Shown here in pieces: positions 50,523 through 59,984 of a stretch of DNA of 64,000 nt. Source of the stretch: Halomonas sp. ML-15. Lineage in GTDB: Bacteria; Pseudomonadota; Gammaproteobacteria; Pseudomonadales; Halomonadaceae. The position numbers and the translations under genes were made by a program. Within the stretch, counting starts at the first letter, position 1, and every line of letters starts with the position of its first letter. The stretch lies in NCBI RefSeq assembly GCF_014779595.1, contig NZ_JACXZT010000010.1, positions 1 to 64,000 of the forward strand, given 5' to 3'. The notes beneath the pieces are model-generated. The model had not been told where the DNA came from. It saw only the letters and a program-made list of their open reading frames with translations, and searched no databases.

Positions 50523-51963
50523 GTCGTCGCTGTCGCCCAACGAGCGGGCATTGGCCGAGGAGAATGCTCGGCTGCGCAAGGTGTGCGCGGCGCTGATCGA
50601 GCGCGTCGAGTCCAGCGGGGTAGTCGGCGGTGCACCGTATGCCGCATTCGAACATGCGGTGCTGCTGGCCGAGCAGGTACGTGAGCGTACCGAGACCCTG
50701 CACCGTACCCTCGATGAACTGAGTCAGGTCAATGCCGAGCTGGGGTCGGTAAATACCAAGCTGCGTGAGGAGATCGCGGTGCGCGGCGAAACCGAGCGGC
50801 GGCTGCGCGACGCCAAGGCCGAAGCCGAAGCGGCCAACCTCTCCAAGACCAAGTTTCTGGCCGCCGTCAGCCACGATCTGCTGCAGCCACTCAATGCGGC
50901 ACGACTGTTCACCACCGCACTTGGCGACCAGCTTGACGACCCCGCGCAGCCGGCGGAGTCGCGGCGGCTGGTGAGCCACATCGGTCGTTCGCTCAAGGAC
51001 GTCGAGACCCTGCTGGGGACTTTGGTGGATATCTCGCGCCTCGACGCTGGCGTGCTCAAGCCCGATGTCGCGCCTTTCCCTGCCGCCGAGCTGCTCGACG
51101 CACTGGCCGAGGAGTATCGCCAGGTGGCCGCGGCTCGCGGACTGACGCTGCGTTACGTGTCACCCTCGGCGGTGATCGATTCCGACCTGGCGCTGCTGGC
51201 ACGGGTGGTGCGCAATCTGCTCAGCAACGCCATCCGCTATACTCTGCATGGCCGTATCCTGCTTGGCTGCCGACGACGCCCCCAGGGGCTCGAAATCGTG
51301 GTCGCCGATACCGGCAGCGGCATCGAGGACACCCAGCGCGAGGAGATCTTCCTCGAGTTTCGCCGCGGCGAAGCGGGCCGCCAGCAGAGCGACCGCGGTC
51401 TGGGCCTGGGACTGGCGATCGTCGACCGCATCAGCGGTATGCTCGGTCACCGCCTGGCGCTGACATCAATCCCGGGCCGCGGCTCGCGCTTCTCGATTCT
51501 GGTGCCCTACGGCCAGCGGCAGGCGCCTTCGTCAAGCATATTTCCAGAGGCGCTGCCGGGAGCGGCGCCGCTGGCCGGTGCGCGAATCTGGGTGATCGAC
51601 AACGATCCGGCGATCTGCGAAGGCATGCAGGCGCTGCTGGGTGGCTGGGGGTGCGAGGTGGCCACGGGGCGCTCGCTGGCGGCCCTGACCCGCAGCGGCG
51701 GGTTGGCCGGCGCTGCCGATGCGCTGATTATCGACTATCACCTCGACGAGCATCAGCCCGATGGGCTGGAGGTGGCGGCGATGCTGCAGCGTCGCTTTCC
51801 ACGCCTGCCGGTGGTGATGATCACGGCCAATCACGATGCGGCACTCAAGGCGCGGGTTCGGGAGCGCGGCTATCGCTGCTTGCTCAAGCCGCTCAAGCCG
51901 CTGCGCTTGAAGATGGCGCTACTGCAGTGCGTAGCGGCTGCACCCGGCGACTCCTCCAACTGA
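50449..51963 (+). CDS. Hybrid histidine kinase (NahK/ErcS'-like)
   Basis: This 504-residue soluble kinase has no membrane helix. An N-terminal coiled coil (~35-125) leads to HisKA with His142 in the variant box AAVSHDLLQPLNAARL, typical of the NahK group. HATPase (NLLSNAIRY, DTGSGI, GLGLGLAIVDRISG) and a C-terminal receiver with Asp429 (ALIIDYHLDEHQPDG) and the KPLKPLRLKMAL lysine end complete it. The ATG at 50449 follows GGGGAG, which gives a 74-base overlap with the FIST gene; no better start was seen. The neighbouring LuxR-type regulator is a possible phosphotransfer partner. Confidence 0.9.
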   Translation: MACTSTRPSPGLCLGAPAPTEPPAESSLSPNERALAEENARLRKVCAALIERVESSGVVGGAPYAAFEHAVLLAEQVRERTETLHRTLDELSQVNAELGSVNTKLREEIAVRGETERRLRDAKAEAEAANLSKTKFLAAVSHDLLQPLNAARLFTTALGDQLDDPAQPAESRRLVSHIGRSLKDVETLLGTLVDISRLDAGVLKPDVAPFPAAELLDALAEEYRQVAAARGLTLRYVSPSAVIDSDLALLARVVRNLLSNAIRYTLHGRILLGCRRRPQGLEIVVADTGSGIEDTQREEIFLEFRRGEAGRQQSDRGLGLGLAIVDRISGMLGHRLALTSIPGRGSRFSILVPYGQRQAPSSSIFPEALPGAAPLAGARIWVIDNDPAICEGMQALLGGWGCEVATGRSLAALTRSGGLAGAADALIIDYHLDEHQPDGLEVAAMLQRRFPRLPVVMITANHDAALKARVRERGYRCLLKPLKPLRLKMALLQCVAAAPGDSSN

Positions 51964-51995
51964 AGGCCGGCCAACCCGATGGCGGCCGAGTGCCC

Positions 51996-53285
51996 TCAAT
52001 CGGCCGGCGACAGGCGATAGAGCCCGCCATCGGACTCGTCGGTGAGCACGTAGAGCATGCCGTCCGGCCCTTGGCGCACATCGCGGATGCGGCCGAGTTC
52101 TTCGTCGAGCAGCACTTCTTCATGGGCCACGCTGTCGCCGTCGAGCACCAACCGGTGCAGCTGCCCGCGGTAGAGCGAGCCGACGAACAGATTGCCCTGC
52201 CACTCGGCGATGTCTCCGCCGTCGTAGAACGCCATCCCGGAGGGGGCCATGGAGTCTTCCCACCAGTGGGCTGGCGGCGTCACGCCTGGCGCCTCCTGAC
52301 CGATGCCGATGAACTCGCCGGTACTGTAGTTGCTACCGAAGGCGACCTGAGGCCAGCCATAGTTGGCACCCGCCTCGAGCCGATAGAGCAGATCCCCGCC
52401 GGAGGGGCCGTGGTCAATGGCCCACAGTTCACCGCTGCCGGGCTGAATGGCAAGCCCCTGTTTGTTGCGATGCCCGAAGGAGTAGATCTCCGGGCGCAGG
52501 TTGTCCGGCGGCACCTCGACGAAGGGGTTGTCGGGATGGGCGCCGCCATCTTCGAGTAGCCGGATCAGCGAACCGGCCGGGTCGGTAAGATCCTGAGACG
52601 GGTAGCGCAGGCCGCGGTCGCCGATCGAGAACAGCACGCTGCCGTCACCGGGGAACAGGATCCGTGAGCCGTAGTGGCGGCCCGGTTCGGTAAGCGGCGA
52701 CTGGGCGTAAAGCGTCTCGACATCGGTCAGTTCTGCGCTCTCTTCGTCGATGCGTGCCCGAGCCAGGGCAGTGGCGGTGCCGTAGTCGTCGTCGCTGGTG
52801 ATGCCATCGTCATCGCCGGGGCTCGAGTAGGTAAAGTAGATCCAGCCGTTGTCGTCATACTCGGGATGCACGGCGACGTCCAGCAGACCGCCCTGATTAC
52901 CGCCTTCCGGCGCGGTGAGCTGGTCTTCGTCGGTATCGATGTCCGGCAGGTTGTCGAGTGCGACCGCGTCGTCGCCGTCGATCAGGTAGAGGTTGCCGGG
53001 ACGTTCAGTCACCAGCATCCGCCCGTCGGGCAGCCAGGCCAGTGACCAGGGGTGCTCAAGGCCGCTGACGAGCTGTGTCACACGCAGTGTGACTTCGTCG
53101 CTGTCGTAGTCGGTGATGATCTCGTCGTCGACCACGCTGATCCCGGCGCGTTCGTCGTCGTTGTCACTGGTGCCGTTGTCGTTCTCGTCGGCGTTGGCCA
53201 TGCCGTAGGCGCTGGCCAGCATGATCGCGAGGGTCAGACGCGAGAGGGGCAGAAGGAAACGCTCTGAGGGGGCGTGTAACGACAT
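51996..53285 (-). CDS. PQQ-dependent aldose sugar dehydrogenase (YliI/Asd-like)
   Basis: This 429-residue exported protein has a signal peptide ending near ANA (~32). A highly acidic linker (DENDNGTSDNDDE) precedes a six-bladed beta-propeller of the soluble glucose dehydrogenase type: LEHPWSLAWLPDGRMLVTERPGNL, GGLLDVAVHPEY, GHRNKQGLAIQP, IDHGPSGGDLL. It should oxidise aldose sugars with PQQ and calcium in the periplasm. The PQQ synthesis genes are not in the window. It is read on the opposite strand to the kinase and follows the LuxR regulator by 98 bases. Confidence 0.88.
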   Translation of the reverse strand: MSLHAPSERFLLPLSRLTLAIMLASAYGMANADENDNGTSDNDDERAGISVVDDEIITDYDSDEVTLRVTQLVSGLEHPWSLAWLPDGRMLVTERPGNLYLIDGDDAVALDNLPDIDTDEDQLTAPEGGNQGGLLDVAVHPEYDDNGWIYFTYSSPGDDDGITSDDDYGTATALARARIDEESAELTDVETLYAQSPLTEPGRHYGSRILFPGDGSVLFSIGDRGLRYPSQDLTDPAGSLIRLLEDGGAHPDNPFVEVPPDNLRPEIYSFGHRNKQGLAIQPGSGELWAIDHGPSGGDLLYRLEAGANYGWPQVAFGSNYSTGEFIGIGQEAPGVTPPAHWWEDSMAPSGMAFYDGGDIAEWQGNLFVGSLYRGQLHRLVLDGDSVAHEEVLLDEELGRIRDVRQGPDGMLYVLTDESDGGLYRLSPAD

Positions 53286-53383
53286 ATCGCGGTGCTCCTT
53301 GCAGCGATTAGAGGTTGGGCACGGGCAGTCCATGCCCTGCCTTCAGGCTAGAAAAGCCTCCCCGGGGCTGCAAGTATCGCCGG

Positions 53384-54028
53384 CTAACGGGCAGCGTGAT
53401 CATGCTCGCTAGCGAGCAGAATGGCCTGTACCCGGCTGCTGACCCTGAGCTTACGCAGGATCGCCGAGACATGGGTTTTGACGGTGGTCTCGGCGATATC
53501 GAGGCGGTAGGCGATCATCTTGTTGGACTCGCCCTTGACCATGTGCGCCAGCACCTCGCGCTGCTTGTCGGTGAGCAAGTCCAGCTCGCCGGGCGGGGGG
53601 CTGCGGGTGGGCAGGGCTGGCTGGCTGGTGGCGCGCATGATATCCGGCGGCAGGTAGACCTGGCCGGCGAGAATCTGCTGGAGGGCGGCGAGCAGCGCAT
53701 CACGCGGGGTCGACTTGGGGATATAGCCCACCGCGCCGAGGTTCAGCGCTTCGAGAATCGTCTGTTTATGCTGTTCAGCGGAGACGATCACCACCGGCAG
53801 CCAGGGCGCGGCCTGGCGCAGTTGGGCCAGGCCGCTGAGCCCCTCGGCATCTGGCAGGCCAAGATCGAGCAGTGCCAGATCGAGGTCGTCGTGCTGCGCG
53901 GCGACGCTGAGGGCAGCGGCGAGGCTGGCGGCCTCTAGGGTCTCGCTGCCGCTGAGTCCGCGGGCGATCACTGCCACCATCGCTTCGCGAAACAGGGGGT
54001 GGTCGTCGGCGACCAGCAGCCGGTACAT
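53384..54028 (-). CDS. LuxR/NarL family response regulator (ErbR/AgmR-like)
   Basis: This 214-residue protein has a receiver domain (~1-125; acidic pair Asp8/Asp9, phospho-acceptor Asp55 in [13 protein letters not shown], conserved Lys in [12 protein letters not shown]). A LuxR-type helix-turn-helix follows at ~150-208 ([43 protein letters not shown]). Close neighbours in Pseudomonas (ErbR, also called AgmR/ExaE-type) control PQQ-dependent alcohol oxidation. It is divergent from the ExaC-like aldehyde dehydrogenase, its likely target. GAGGAG lies upstream of the start. Confidence 0.9.
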   Translation of the reverse strand: MYRLLVADDHPLFREAMVAVIARGLSGSETLEAASLAAALSVAAQHDDLDLALLDLGLPDAEGLSGLAQLRQAAPWLPVVIVSAEQHKQTILEALNLGAVGYIPKSTPRDALLAALQQILAGQVYLPPDIMRATSQPALPTRSPPPGELDLLTDKQREVLAHMVKGESNKMIAYRLDIAETTVKTHVSAILRKLRVSSRVQAILLASEHDHAAR

Positions 54029-54189
54029 GCGTGACGTGCTCCTCGTTCATGGCGGGTGAGATAGGCGCCTCCTACCAAGGGAGGAGGCCGGCTCCTGCCA
54101 TGGCAGTATGTCGCGAACTGCCAGCCTGTCCAACACTGAGACGAGCATCACCCATAACGACAATAGCCACAACCGACAGGAGCAACGCC

Positions 54190-55710
54190 ATGATCTATGC
54201 CAATCCCGGCATGCCCGATGCCAAGGTCAGTTTCGCCAAGCGCTACGGCAACTATATCGGCGGTGAGTTCGTGCCGCCGGTCAAGGGTCAGTACTTCGAC
54301 AACGTCAGCCCGGTCAACGGTGAAGTGTTCTGCGAGATTCCGCGCTCCACCGCCGAGGATATCGACAAGGCACTGGATGCCGCACACCAGGCGGCCCCGG
54401 CCTGGGGCAAGACCTCTGCCGCCGAGCGCAGCAATATCCTGCTCAAGATCGCCGATCGTATCGAGCAGAATCTCGAGATGCTGGCGGTTGCCGAGACCTG
54501 GGACAACGGCAAGGCGGTACGCGAGACGCTGAATGCCGATATCCCGCTGGCGGTGGACCACTTCCGCTATTTTGCCGGCTGCATTCGTGCCCAGGAGGGT
54601 ACGGCAGCGGATATCGACGCCAACACCGTGGCCTATCACTTCCATGAGCCGCTCGGGGTGGTCGGTCAGATCATTCCCTGGAACTTCCCGATCCTGATGG
54701 CCTGCTGGAAGCTCGGCCCGGCCCTGGCCGCCGGCAACTGCGTGGTGCTCAAGCCCGCCGAGCAGACGCCGGCCTCGATTCTGGTGCTGATGGAACTGGT
54801 CGGCGACCTGCTGCCGCCTGGAGTCCTGAATATCGTCAACGGCTATGGCGCCGAGGCTGGCCAGGCGCTGGCCACCAGCAAGCGCATCGCCAAGATCGCC
54901 TTCACTGGCTCCACCCCGGTCGGTTCGCATATCCTCAAGTGCGCGGCAGAGAACATCATTCCCTCCACCGTGGAACTGGGCGGCAAGTCGCCGAACATCT
55001 ATTTCGCCGACATCATGAACGCCGAGCCCGAGTTTATCGACAAGGCGGTGGAGGGGCTGGTGCTGGCCTTCTTCAACCAGGGCGAGGTGTGCACCTGTCC
55101 GTCGCGGGCGCTGATCCAGGAGGAGATGTATGAGCCGTTCATGGCCAAGGTGATGGAGCGCACCCGTGCGATCAAGCGCGGCAACCCGCTGGATACCGAT
55201 GTCCAGGTGGGGGCTCAGGCCTCCCAGGAGCAGTTCGACAAGATCATGTCGTACATGGACATCGCCCGCGACGAAGGCGCCGAGTTTCTCACCGGGGGCG
55301 ACAAGGAGCGCTTCGATTCGGCCTACGACAAGGGCTACTACATCCAGCCGACCCTGCTCAAGGGCAACAACAGCATGCGGGTCTTCCAGGAGGAGATCTT
55401 CGGCCCGGTGGTGGCGGTCACCACCTTCAAGGATGAAGCCGAAGCGCTGGCCATCGCCAATGACACCGAGTTCGGCCTTGGCGCCGGGGTGTGGAGCCGC
55501 GATATGAATGTCGCCTTCCGCATGGGGCGCGCCATCCAGGCTGGTCGAGTGTGGACCAACTGCTACCACCAGTACCCGGCTCACGCCGCTTTCGGTGGCT
55601 ACAAGAAGTCGGGGGTGGGGCGTGAGACCCACAAGATGGCGCTGGAGCACTACCAGCAGACCAAGAACCTGCTGGTCAGCTACGACATCAATCCGCTGGG
55701 ATTTTTCTGA
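54190..55710 (+). CDS. exaC: NAD-dependent aldehyde dehydrogenase (ExaC-like)
   Basis: This 506-residue class I aldehyde dehydrogenase has an N-terminus ([15 protein letters not shown], then [19 protein letters not shown]) characteristic of Pseudomonas ExaC, the acetaldehyde dehydrogenase of ethanol oxidation. [12 protein letters not shown] is the NAD-binding region and [12 protein letters not shown] carries the general-base glutamate. GEVCTCPSR has catalytic Cys301. The start follows AGGAG; the longer open frame upstream is not supported. A terminator follows. It likely acts with the divergent response regulator. Confidence 0.93.
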   Translation: MIYANPGMPDAKVSFAKRYGNYIGGEFVPPVKGQYFDNVSPVNGEVFCEIPRSTAEDIDKALDAAHQAAPAWGKTSAAERSNILLKIADRIEQNLEMLAVAETWDNGKAVRETLNADIPLAVDHFRYFAGCIRAQEGTAADIDANTVAYHFHEPLGVVGQIIPWNFPILMACWKLGPALAAGNCVVLKPAEQTPASILVLMELVGDLLPPGVLNIVNGYGAEAGQALATSKRIAKIAFTGSTPVGSHILKCAAENIIPSTVELGGKSPNIYFADIMNAEPEFIDKAVEGLVLAFFNQGEVCTCPSRALIQEEMYEPFMAKVMERTRAIKRGNPLDTDVQVGAQASQEQFDKIMSYMDIARDEGAEFLTGGDKERFDSAYDKGYYIQPTLLKGNNSMRVFQEEIFGPVVAVTTFKDEAEALAIANDTEFGLGAGVWSRDMNVAFRMGRAIQAGRVWTNCYHQYPAHAAFGGYKKSGVGRETHKMALEHYQQTKNLLVSYDINPLGFF

Positions 55711-55739
55711 TGTAAATGTGAGGGTTGCTGCACCATCCT

Positions 55740-55773
55740 CCGGGGCGCGACGCTGTCGCGCCCCGGTTGTTTA
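55740..55773 (+). terminator. Intrinsic terminator of exaC-like gene
   Basis: A 12-bp perfect stem CCGGGGCGCGAC-GCT-GTCGCGCCCCGG is followed by TTGTTTA. It begins 30 bases after the aldehyde dehydrogenase stop. Confidence 0.85.
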
Positions 55774-55842
55774 TGGGTGTGCCCTGTCAAGTCGCCTCGA
55801 GATGCGCCATGATCGCCGCCGACGGATAGCGAGGTAGACGCG

Positions 55843-56463
55843 ATGCTAGATATCGAACACCTCGACCTGCATCAGCAACGCCTGATGCGCGTGGTGGGCA
55901 TGATGCGTACCCATGGAGCCAAACGGGTGCTCGACCTGGGCTGCGGCACCGGGGGGTTGTTGCAGCACCTGCTGCGTGATCGGCAATTCGAAACACTGGT
56001 GGGGGTTGAGCAGAATGGTGAGCTACTGGCCCAAGCCAAGCTGCGCCTGAGCCCTTACGTCGAACCGGGGTCGGGCCGTCTGGCGTTGATCTGCGGCTCC
56101 TATGCGGAGAACCACCCTGGGTTAAAGGACTTCGACGCTGCGGCGATGCTCGAGACGATTGAGCATGTGCCCCCTGAAGGACTGTCCAAGGTGGAACGCG
56201 CCGTTTTCTCTGGTCTGCGTCCCCGCCTGTTGGTCATCACTACGCCAAACCAAGAATACAACCCGCTGTATGGCATGGCGCCGGGTGAGTTTCGTGATCC
56301 TGACCACAAGTTCGAATGGGGGCGCTCGCGGTTTCGCGACTGGTGCGTCGGGGTCGCCAGGCGCAACGGCTACTCGGTGCGCTTCTCCGGCGTCGGGGAG
56401 GCCCATCCTGACCTGGGCCACCCCTCGCAGCTCGCCGAATTTCATCACACGGACCCTGGTTAG
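55843..56463 (+). CDS. Hen1-like RNA 3'-end methyltransferase domain protein
   Basis: This 206-residue SAM-dependent methyltransferase has motif I VLDLGCGTGGLL at residues 29-40. The metal-site motif ETIEH (Glu104, Glu107, His108) together with DHKFEW (His155) matches the two-Glu, two-His signature that sets Hen1 apart from other methyltransferases. VITTPNQEYN and the C-terminal GHPSQLAEF are also Hen1-like. Hen1 adds a methyl to the 2'-OH of the 3'-terminal nucleotide of RNA. Bacterial Hen1 usually carries an extra N-terminal domain and pairs with Pnkp for RNA repair; here only the methyltransferase domain is present and no pnkp adjoins. Its 3' end overlaps the convergent L,D-transpeptidase gene by four bases. 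Confidence 0.82.
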   Translation: MLDIEHLDLHQQRLMRVVGMMRTHGAKRVLDLGCGTGGLLQHLLRDRQFETLVGVEQNGELLAQAKLRLSPYVEPGSGRLALICGSYAENHPGLKDFDAAAMLETIEHVPPEGLSKVERAVFSGLRPRLLVITTPNQEYNPLYGMAPGEFRDPDHKFEWGRSRFRDWCVGVARRNGYSVRFSGVGEAHPDLGHPSQLAEFHHTDPG

Positions 56464-57524
56464 GCTTCCACAATCTCGAAATAGAGGCCTGCCGGGGCAT
56501 CAATGATGTCGCGATACAGACCGCCCGGCTCGGGCGTCTCGGGCTCTTCCTCTACCGGCTCCGGCGGTGGATAGACCGCCACCAGTTCACCATTGGCGGA
56601 CTCCATGATCTCGCGCAGCTGACCGTAGTCGATATTCGGCAGGTCGTCGCCGAGGGCCTTGTGCAGGCTGTCGAAGGGGTCGAGCAGGTGGGTCAGGGCA
56701 TCGTCGCGCTGCTCGGCGGGAGCGAAGGCCTGGACGTAGAGAGTGTCCCCTTCCCAACCGACCTTGAAATGGTCGTCGATGATATTGACCGCAGTGCCGT
56801 TGGGAATGTTGCCGTAGAGGTGTTCAATATCCTCGGGGTACATGCGGATGCAGCCGCGGCTGGCGCGCATGCCGATACCGTCGGGCATGTTGGTGCCGTG
56901 GATCAGGTAGCCGGGAATATCCAGCAGGATGGCATGACGGCCCAGCGGGTTATCGGGCCCCGGCGGGACCACCGCCGGGGCCGGTTCGCCGCGCTCGGCG
57001 GCCTCTTCGCGCATGGAGCGCGGCGGGTACCAGGCCGGATCCTCGAGACGCATGGTGGTCTCGGTGGTGCCCAGCGGGGTATTGAAGCCCTCACGGCCGA
57101 TGCCGATGGGGTAGGTCTCGACCCGAGGTATCTCACCGTTGTCGGTGGGCGGAAAATAATACAGGCGCAGCTCGGCGAGATTCACCACCAGGCCCTCCCG
57201 CGGCGCATCGGGCAGGATATGCTTGGCGGGAATCACCACCTCGGTGCCATCCCCGGGAATCCAGATACTGACCTCCGGATTGGCGGCGCGAATCTCTTCA
57301 TAGCCGACATTGTGGGCGCGGGCGATATCGAGCAGGGTCTCGTCGCCCTCGACCTCGACAATGTAGCGCTCGCCGACGATGTTACCGTCTTCGGGCAGCG
57401 GATAGTGGCCCAGCGGCCAGTCCCTATCGTCCTCGGCCAGCAGCGAGCCGCTGGCAAGCGAGATGCCTAGCGCCAGCGGGGCGAGCCACAGAGGGCGTGG
57501 TGATGCGAAAAATGGTGTCGTCAC
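56460..57524 (-). CDS. Periplasmic L,D-transpeptidase (YkuD family) with LysM
   Basis: This ~354-residue exported enzyme has a likely signal peptide (TTPFFASPRPLWLAPLALGISLASG), then a LysM domain (~45-95; YIVEVEGDETLLDIARAHNVGYEEIRAANP) and a YkuD catalytic domain (~105-245). The active site YLIHGTNMPDGIGMRASRGCIRM has nucleophile Cys225. A ~110-residue Pro/Glu-rich C-terminal region follows, as in ErfK/YbiS-type proteins. It cross-links peptidoglycan or attaches lipoproteins to it. The GTG at 57524 is chosen because it gives a normal signal peptide; the upstream frame start is a TTG without a ribosome site, and the GTG site itself is weak. Confidence 0.85.
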   Translation of the reverse strand: MTTPFFASPRPLWLAPLALGISLASGSLLAEDDRDWPLGHYPLPEDGNIVGERYIVEVEGDETLLDIARAHNVGYEEIRAANPEVSIWIPGDGTEVVIPAKHILPDAPREGLVVNLAELRLYYFPPTDNGEIPRVETYPIGIGREGFNTPLGTTETTMRLEDPAWYPPRSMREEAAERGEPAPAVVPPGPDNPLGRHAILLDIPGYLIHGTNMPDGIGMRASRGCIRMYPEDIEHLYGNIPNGTAVNIIDDHFKVGWEGDTLYVQAFAPAEQRDDALTHLLDPFDSLHKALGDDLPNIDYGQLREIMESANGELVAVYPPPEPVEEEPETPEPGGLYRDIIDAPAGLYFEIVEA

Positions 57525-57626
57525 GATAGTCCGAATATCGGCCTGTGGCCGTGGATGAAGGTTGCCGAACAGTGTTCCACGCCGCCTGCAGCGGTGCAAC
57601 TGTCGTTGGTATGGTGGCCAACGCAA

Positions 57627-57652
57627 CGCGGCGGCTCCTCGGAGCCGCCGCG
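57627..57652 (-). terminator. Stem-loop after betT
   Basis: A 12-bp perfect stem (CGCGGCGGCTCC / GGAGCCGCCGCG) with a 2-base centre lies ~22 bases beyond the betT stop. No T-run follows on the minus strand, so termination may be Rho-assisted. Confidence 0.5.
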
Positions 57653-57673
57653 TGCTTGCTGCCTATGCGTGGG

Positions 57674-59704
57674 TCAGGGCGTGTCGCCCACCGCACCGGG
57701 CATGGCGGGGACACTGCCGTTCTCACCGGCCAGCGCCAGGAAGTGCAGGTGGCGTTCGTATTCGGCGAGCACATCACCTATCACCTGGCCGCGGGTATAG
57801 CCGTTGAGATCCTGGCCGGTGCCGCCCTCGGAGAGGTAAACGTCGAGGCGCACATAGTAGTCGTCGTCTACCGGCAGGAAGCTCGGGGTGCGCATGCGGT
57901 GCGGGCACACCTGATAGACGAAGTGCGGCGCATTGTCGAGCTCGACCTGCAGGGTCAGGCGCGGCAATGGCTCATCGTCGACCTGCTCTTCGCTGACGTT
58001 GGCGACCTGTCCTCGGCCGTCGAGCTCCTGGGCGAACTGGGCCAGCGCCGGACGAATCGAGTGCTCGATGGTCGCTGCGGCGCCGGCGCGGTTGGAGGTG
58101 TCCAGCGCACGGTCGAGACGCTCGCGCCAGTCGCCGCCCGGTGCGGTGCCGGCGATACGGCGACGGGCGTCGGCCTTGTCGCCCTCCATACGCAGGGCGC
58201 GGTACATGCCGGCCATGATCGCGAAGATCACTAGCGAGAAGGGCAGGGCGGTAATCACCACCGCGCTCTGCAGCGCGGCGAGACCGCCGGCCATCAGCAG
58301 GGCGATGGTAATCAGACCAATCACCGCCGACCAGAAGATGCGCAGGGTGACCGGCGCGTCGTGGTTGACGTCGGACAGGATCGAGGTGAAGTTGGCCAAC
58401 ACCAGCGCTCCGGAGTCCGCCGAGGTAATGAAGAACACGATGCCGAGCACGGTCACCACCGCCGCGGTAAGGCCTACCCAGGGGTAGTGCTCGAGCAGTG
58501 TATAGAGGGTGGTCTGCGGCGTGCTCAGGGCCTGCTCACCGAGCTCGGCGACGCCCTGATTGGCGACCAGTTCGATGCCACTGTTACCGAACACCGACAT
58601 CCACACCATCATGAACGCCAGCGGGATGCCCAGTGCGCCGGCCACGAACTCGCGGATGGTGCGACCGCGGGAAATGCGCGCCAGGAACAGGCCGACGAAG
58701 GGTGTCCAGGCGATCCACCAGCCCCAGAAGAAGACCGTCCACCACATCTTCCACTCCTGGGCTTCCTCGCCGGCGAAGGCGTAGGTGTCGAAGCTCTTGG
58801 CAACGAAGCTCGACAGGTAGTCGCCGGCGTTGTTGACCACCATGTCGAGCAGCTGCAGGGTGTGGCCCTGGAACAGCACGAACAGCAGCAGCGCCAGTGC
58901 CAGCAGCATGTTGAACTCGGACAGCCGGCGGATACCCTTCTCCACGCCGCTGACTACCGAGATGGTCGCCATCACCACCACCAGCGCAATCAGGATCACC
59001 TGCACCGAGAGACTCTCGGGCACGTCGAACATATAGGCCAGCCCGTAGTTGAGCTGCATCACCCCGATGCCCAGGCTGGTGGCGATGCCGAACACGGTGG
59101 AGATGACGGCGGTAATGTCGACCGCGTGGCCGATGGGGCCGTAGATACGCTTGCCCAGCAGCGGGTAGAGGGCGCTACGGATGGCCAGCGGTAGACGATG
59201 GCGATAGCTGAAGTAAGCCAGTGCCATGCCCATCAGCACGTAGAGCCCCCAGCCCGACAGCCCCCAGTGCAAGAAGGTCTGCACCACGGCGGCACGCATC
59301 GCCTCCTGGCTCTCGGGGTCCAGATCGGGTGGTGCCAGATAGTGGGCCACCGGCTCGGCGACGCTGAAGAACAGCAGGTCGATACCGATGCCAGCAGCGA
59401 ACAGCATCGCCGACCAGGAGAGCAGCGAAAACTCCGGCCGCGAGTGGTCGGGGCCGAGACGGATACTGCCAAACCGCGAGCAGCCGATCAGCACCACGAA
59501 GACCAGATAGGCCACCACCGCCAGCATGTAGTACCAGCCGAAGGTGGCGCTGACCCAGGCCAGGCCGGCATCGAAGAAGGCGCCGGCCTGCTCGGTGAAG
59601 GTCATGGTGACGACCAGGAATATCAGGATACCGGCTACCGAGCCGTGGAAAACGGCCGGATTGAGCCGGTCTCGTCGTTCGGGGACATGGTGCTCATTCG
59701 CCAT
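57674..59704 (-). CDS. betT: BCCT family choline transporter (BetT-like)
   Basis: This 676-residue transporter has twelve membrane segments in the first ~520 residues and a ~150-residue cytoplasmic C-terminal domain, the size and layout of BetT-type carriers whose tail senses osmotic state. AAGIGIDLLFFSVAEPVAHYL holds the flexible Gly-rich helix of the sodium/substrate site, and the Trp-rich WTVFFWGWWIAWTPFVGLFLARISRGRTIREF forms the aromatic substrate box. It imports choline for glycine betaine synthesis. An AGGGAG site fixes the start at 59704. Two BetI-like boxes lie upstream; the bet synthesis genes are elsewhere. Confidence 0.92.
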   Translation of the reverse strand: MANEHHVPERRDRLNPAVFHGSVAGILIFLVVTMTFTEQAGAFFDAGLAWVSATFGWYYMLAVVAYLVFVVLIGCSRFGSIRLGPDHSRPEFSLLSWSAMLFAAGIGIDLLFFSVAEPVAHYLAPPDLDPESQEAMRAAVVQTFLHWGLSGWGLYVLMGMALAYFSYRHRLPLAIRSALYPLLGKRIYGPIGHAVDITAVISTVFGIATSLGIGVMQLNYGLAYMFDVPESLSVQVILIALVVVMATISVVSGVEKGIRRLSEFNMLLALALLLFVLFQGHTLQLLDMVVNNAGDYLSSFVAKSFDTYAFAGEEAQEWKMWWTVFFWGWWIAWTPFVGLFLARISRGRTIREFVAGALGIPLAFMMVWMSVFGNSGIELVANQGVAELGEQALSTPQTTLYTLLEHYPWVGLTAAVVTVLGIVFFITSADSGALVLANFTSILSDVNHDAPVTLRIFWSAVIGLITIALLMAGGLAALQSAVVITALPFSLVIFAIMAGMYRALRMEGDKADARRRIAGTAPGGDWRERLDRALDTSNRAGAAATIEHSIRPALAQFAQELDGRGQVANVSEEQVDDEPLPRLTLQVELDNAPHFVYQVCPHRMRTPSFLPVDDDYYVRLDVYLSEGGTGQDLNGYTRGQVIGDVLAEYERHLHFLALAGENGSVPAMPGAVGDTP

Positions 59705-59781
59705 TGGGCAGACTCCCTGTAGAGTTGTTGGCATGGTGTCTCGGGCCGCGGCGTGCGCAGCGGGCAGGTTATGACGCTGCT

Positions 59782-59813
59782 GTTATTTTGATTGATTGAG
59801 CAATCAAAATAAC
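59782..59813. promoter_or_regulatory. BetI-like box 1 (13-bp perfect inverted repeat)
   Basis: GTTATTTTGATTG and its exact reverse complement flank a 6-base spacer. The TTGATTG-type core resembles known BetI operators. It sits 78-109 bases upstream of the betT start. Confidence 0.65.
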
Positions 59814-59960
59814 GCCAAGTGCTATCGCTTGCCCAGTACAGGCGCGGGACATGTCGCAAGGTGACATGCGGTGAGACGTGTTTGGCACCGTGGGTGCCGT
59901 GTCGGTACGTGCAGTCGGGCTACTTGTGCGTAGTCAACGACAGTGCGTAAGGTGATTCTT

Positions 59961-59984
59961 TTTTGATTGACTGTTCAAATAAAA
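59961..59984. promoter_or_regulatory. BetI-like box 2
   Basis: TTGATTGACTGTTCAA within an A/T-rich flank closely follows the BetI operator pattern (TTGATTGA then GTTCAA). It is a second copy ~180 bases from box 1, upstream of betT. Confidence 0.65.

Noticed and set aside
54148-55650. 500-codon minus-strand open frame
   Set aside because: It is antisense to the ExaC-like aldehyde dehydrogenase and shows no family features.
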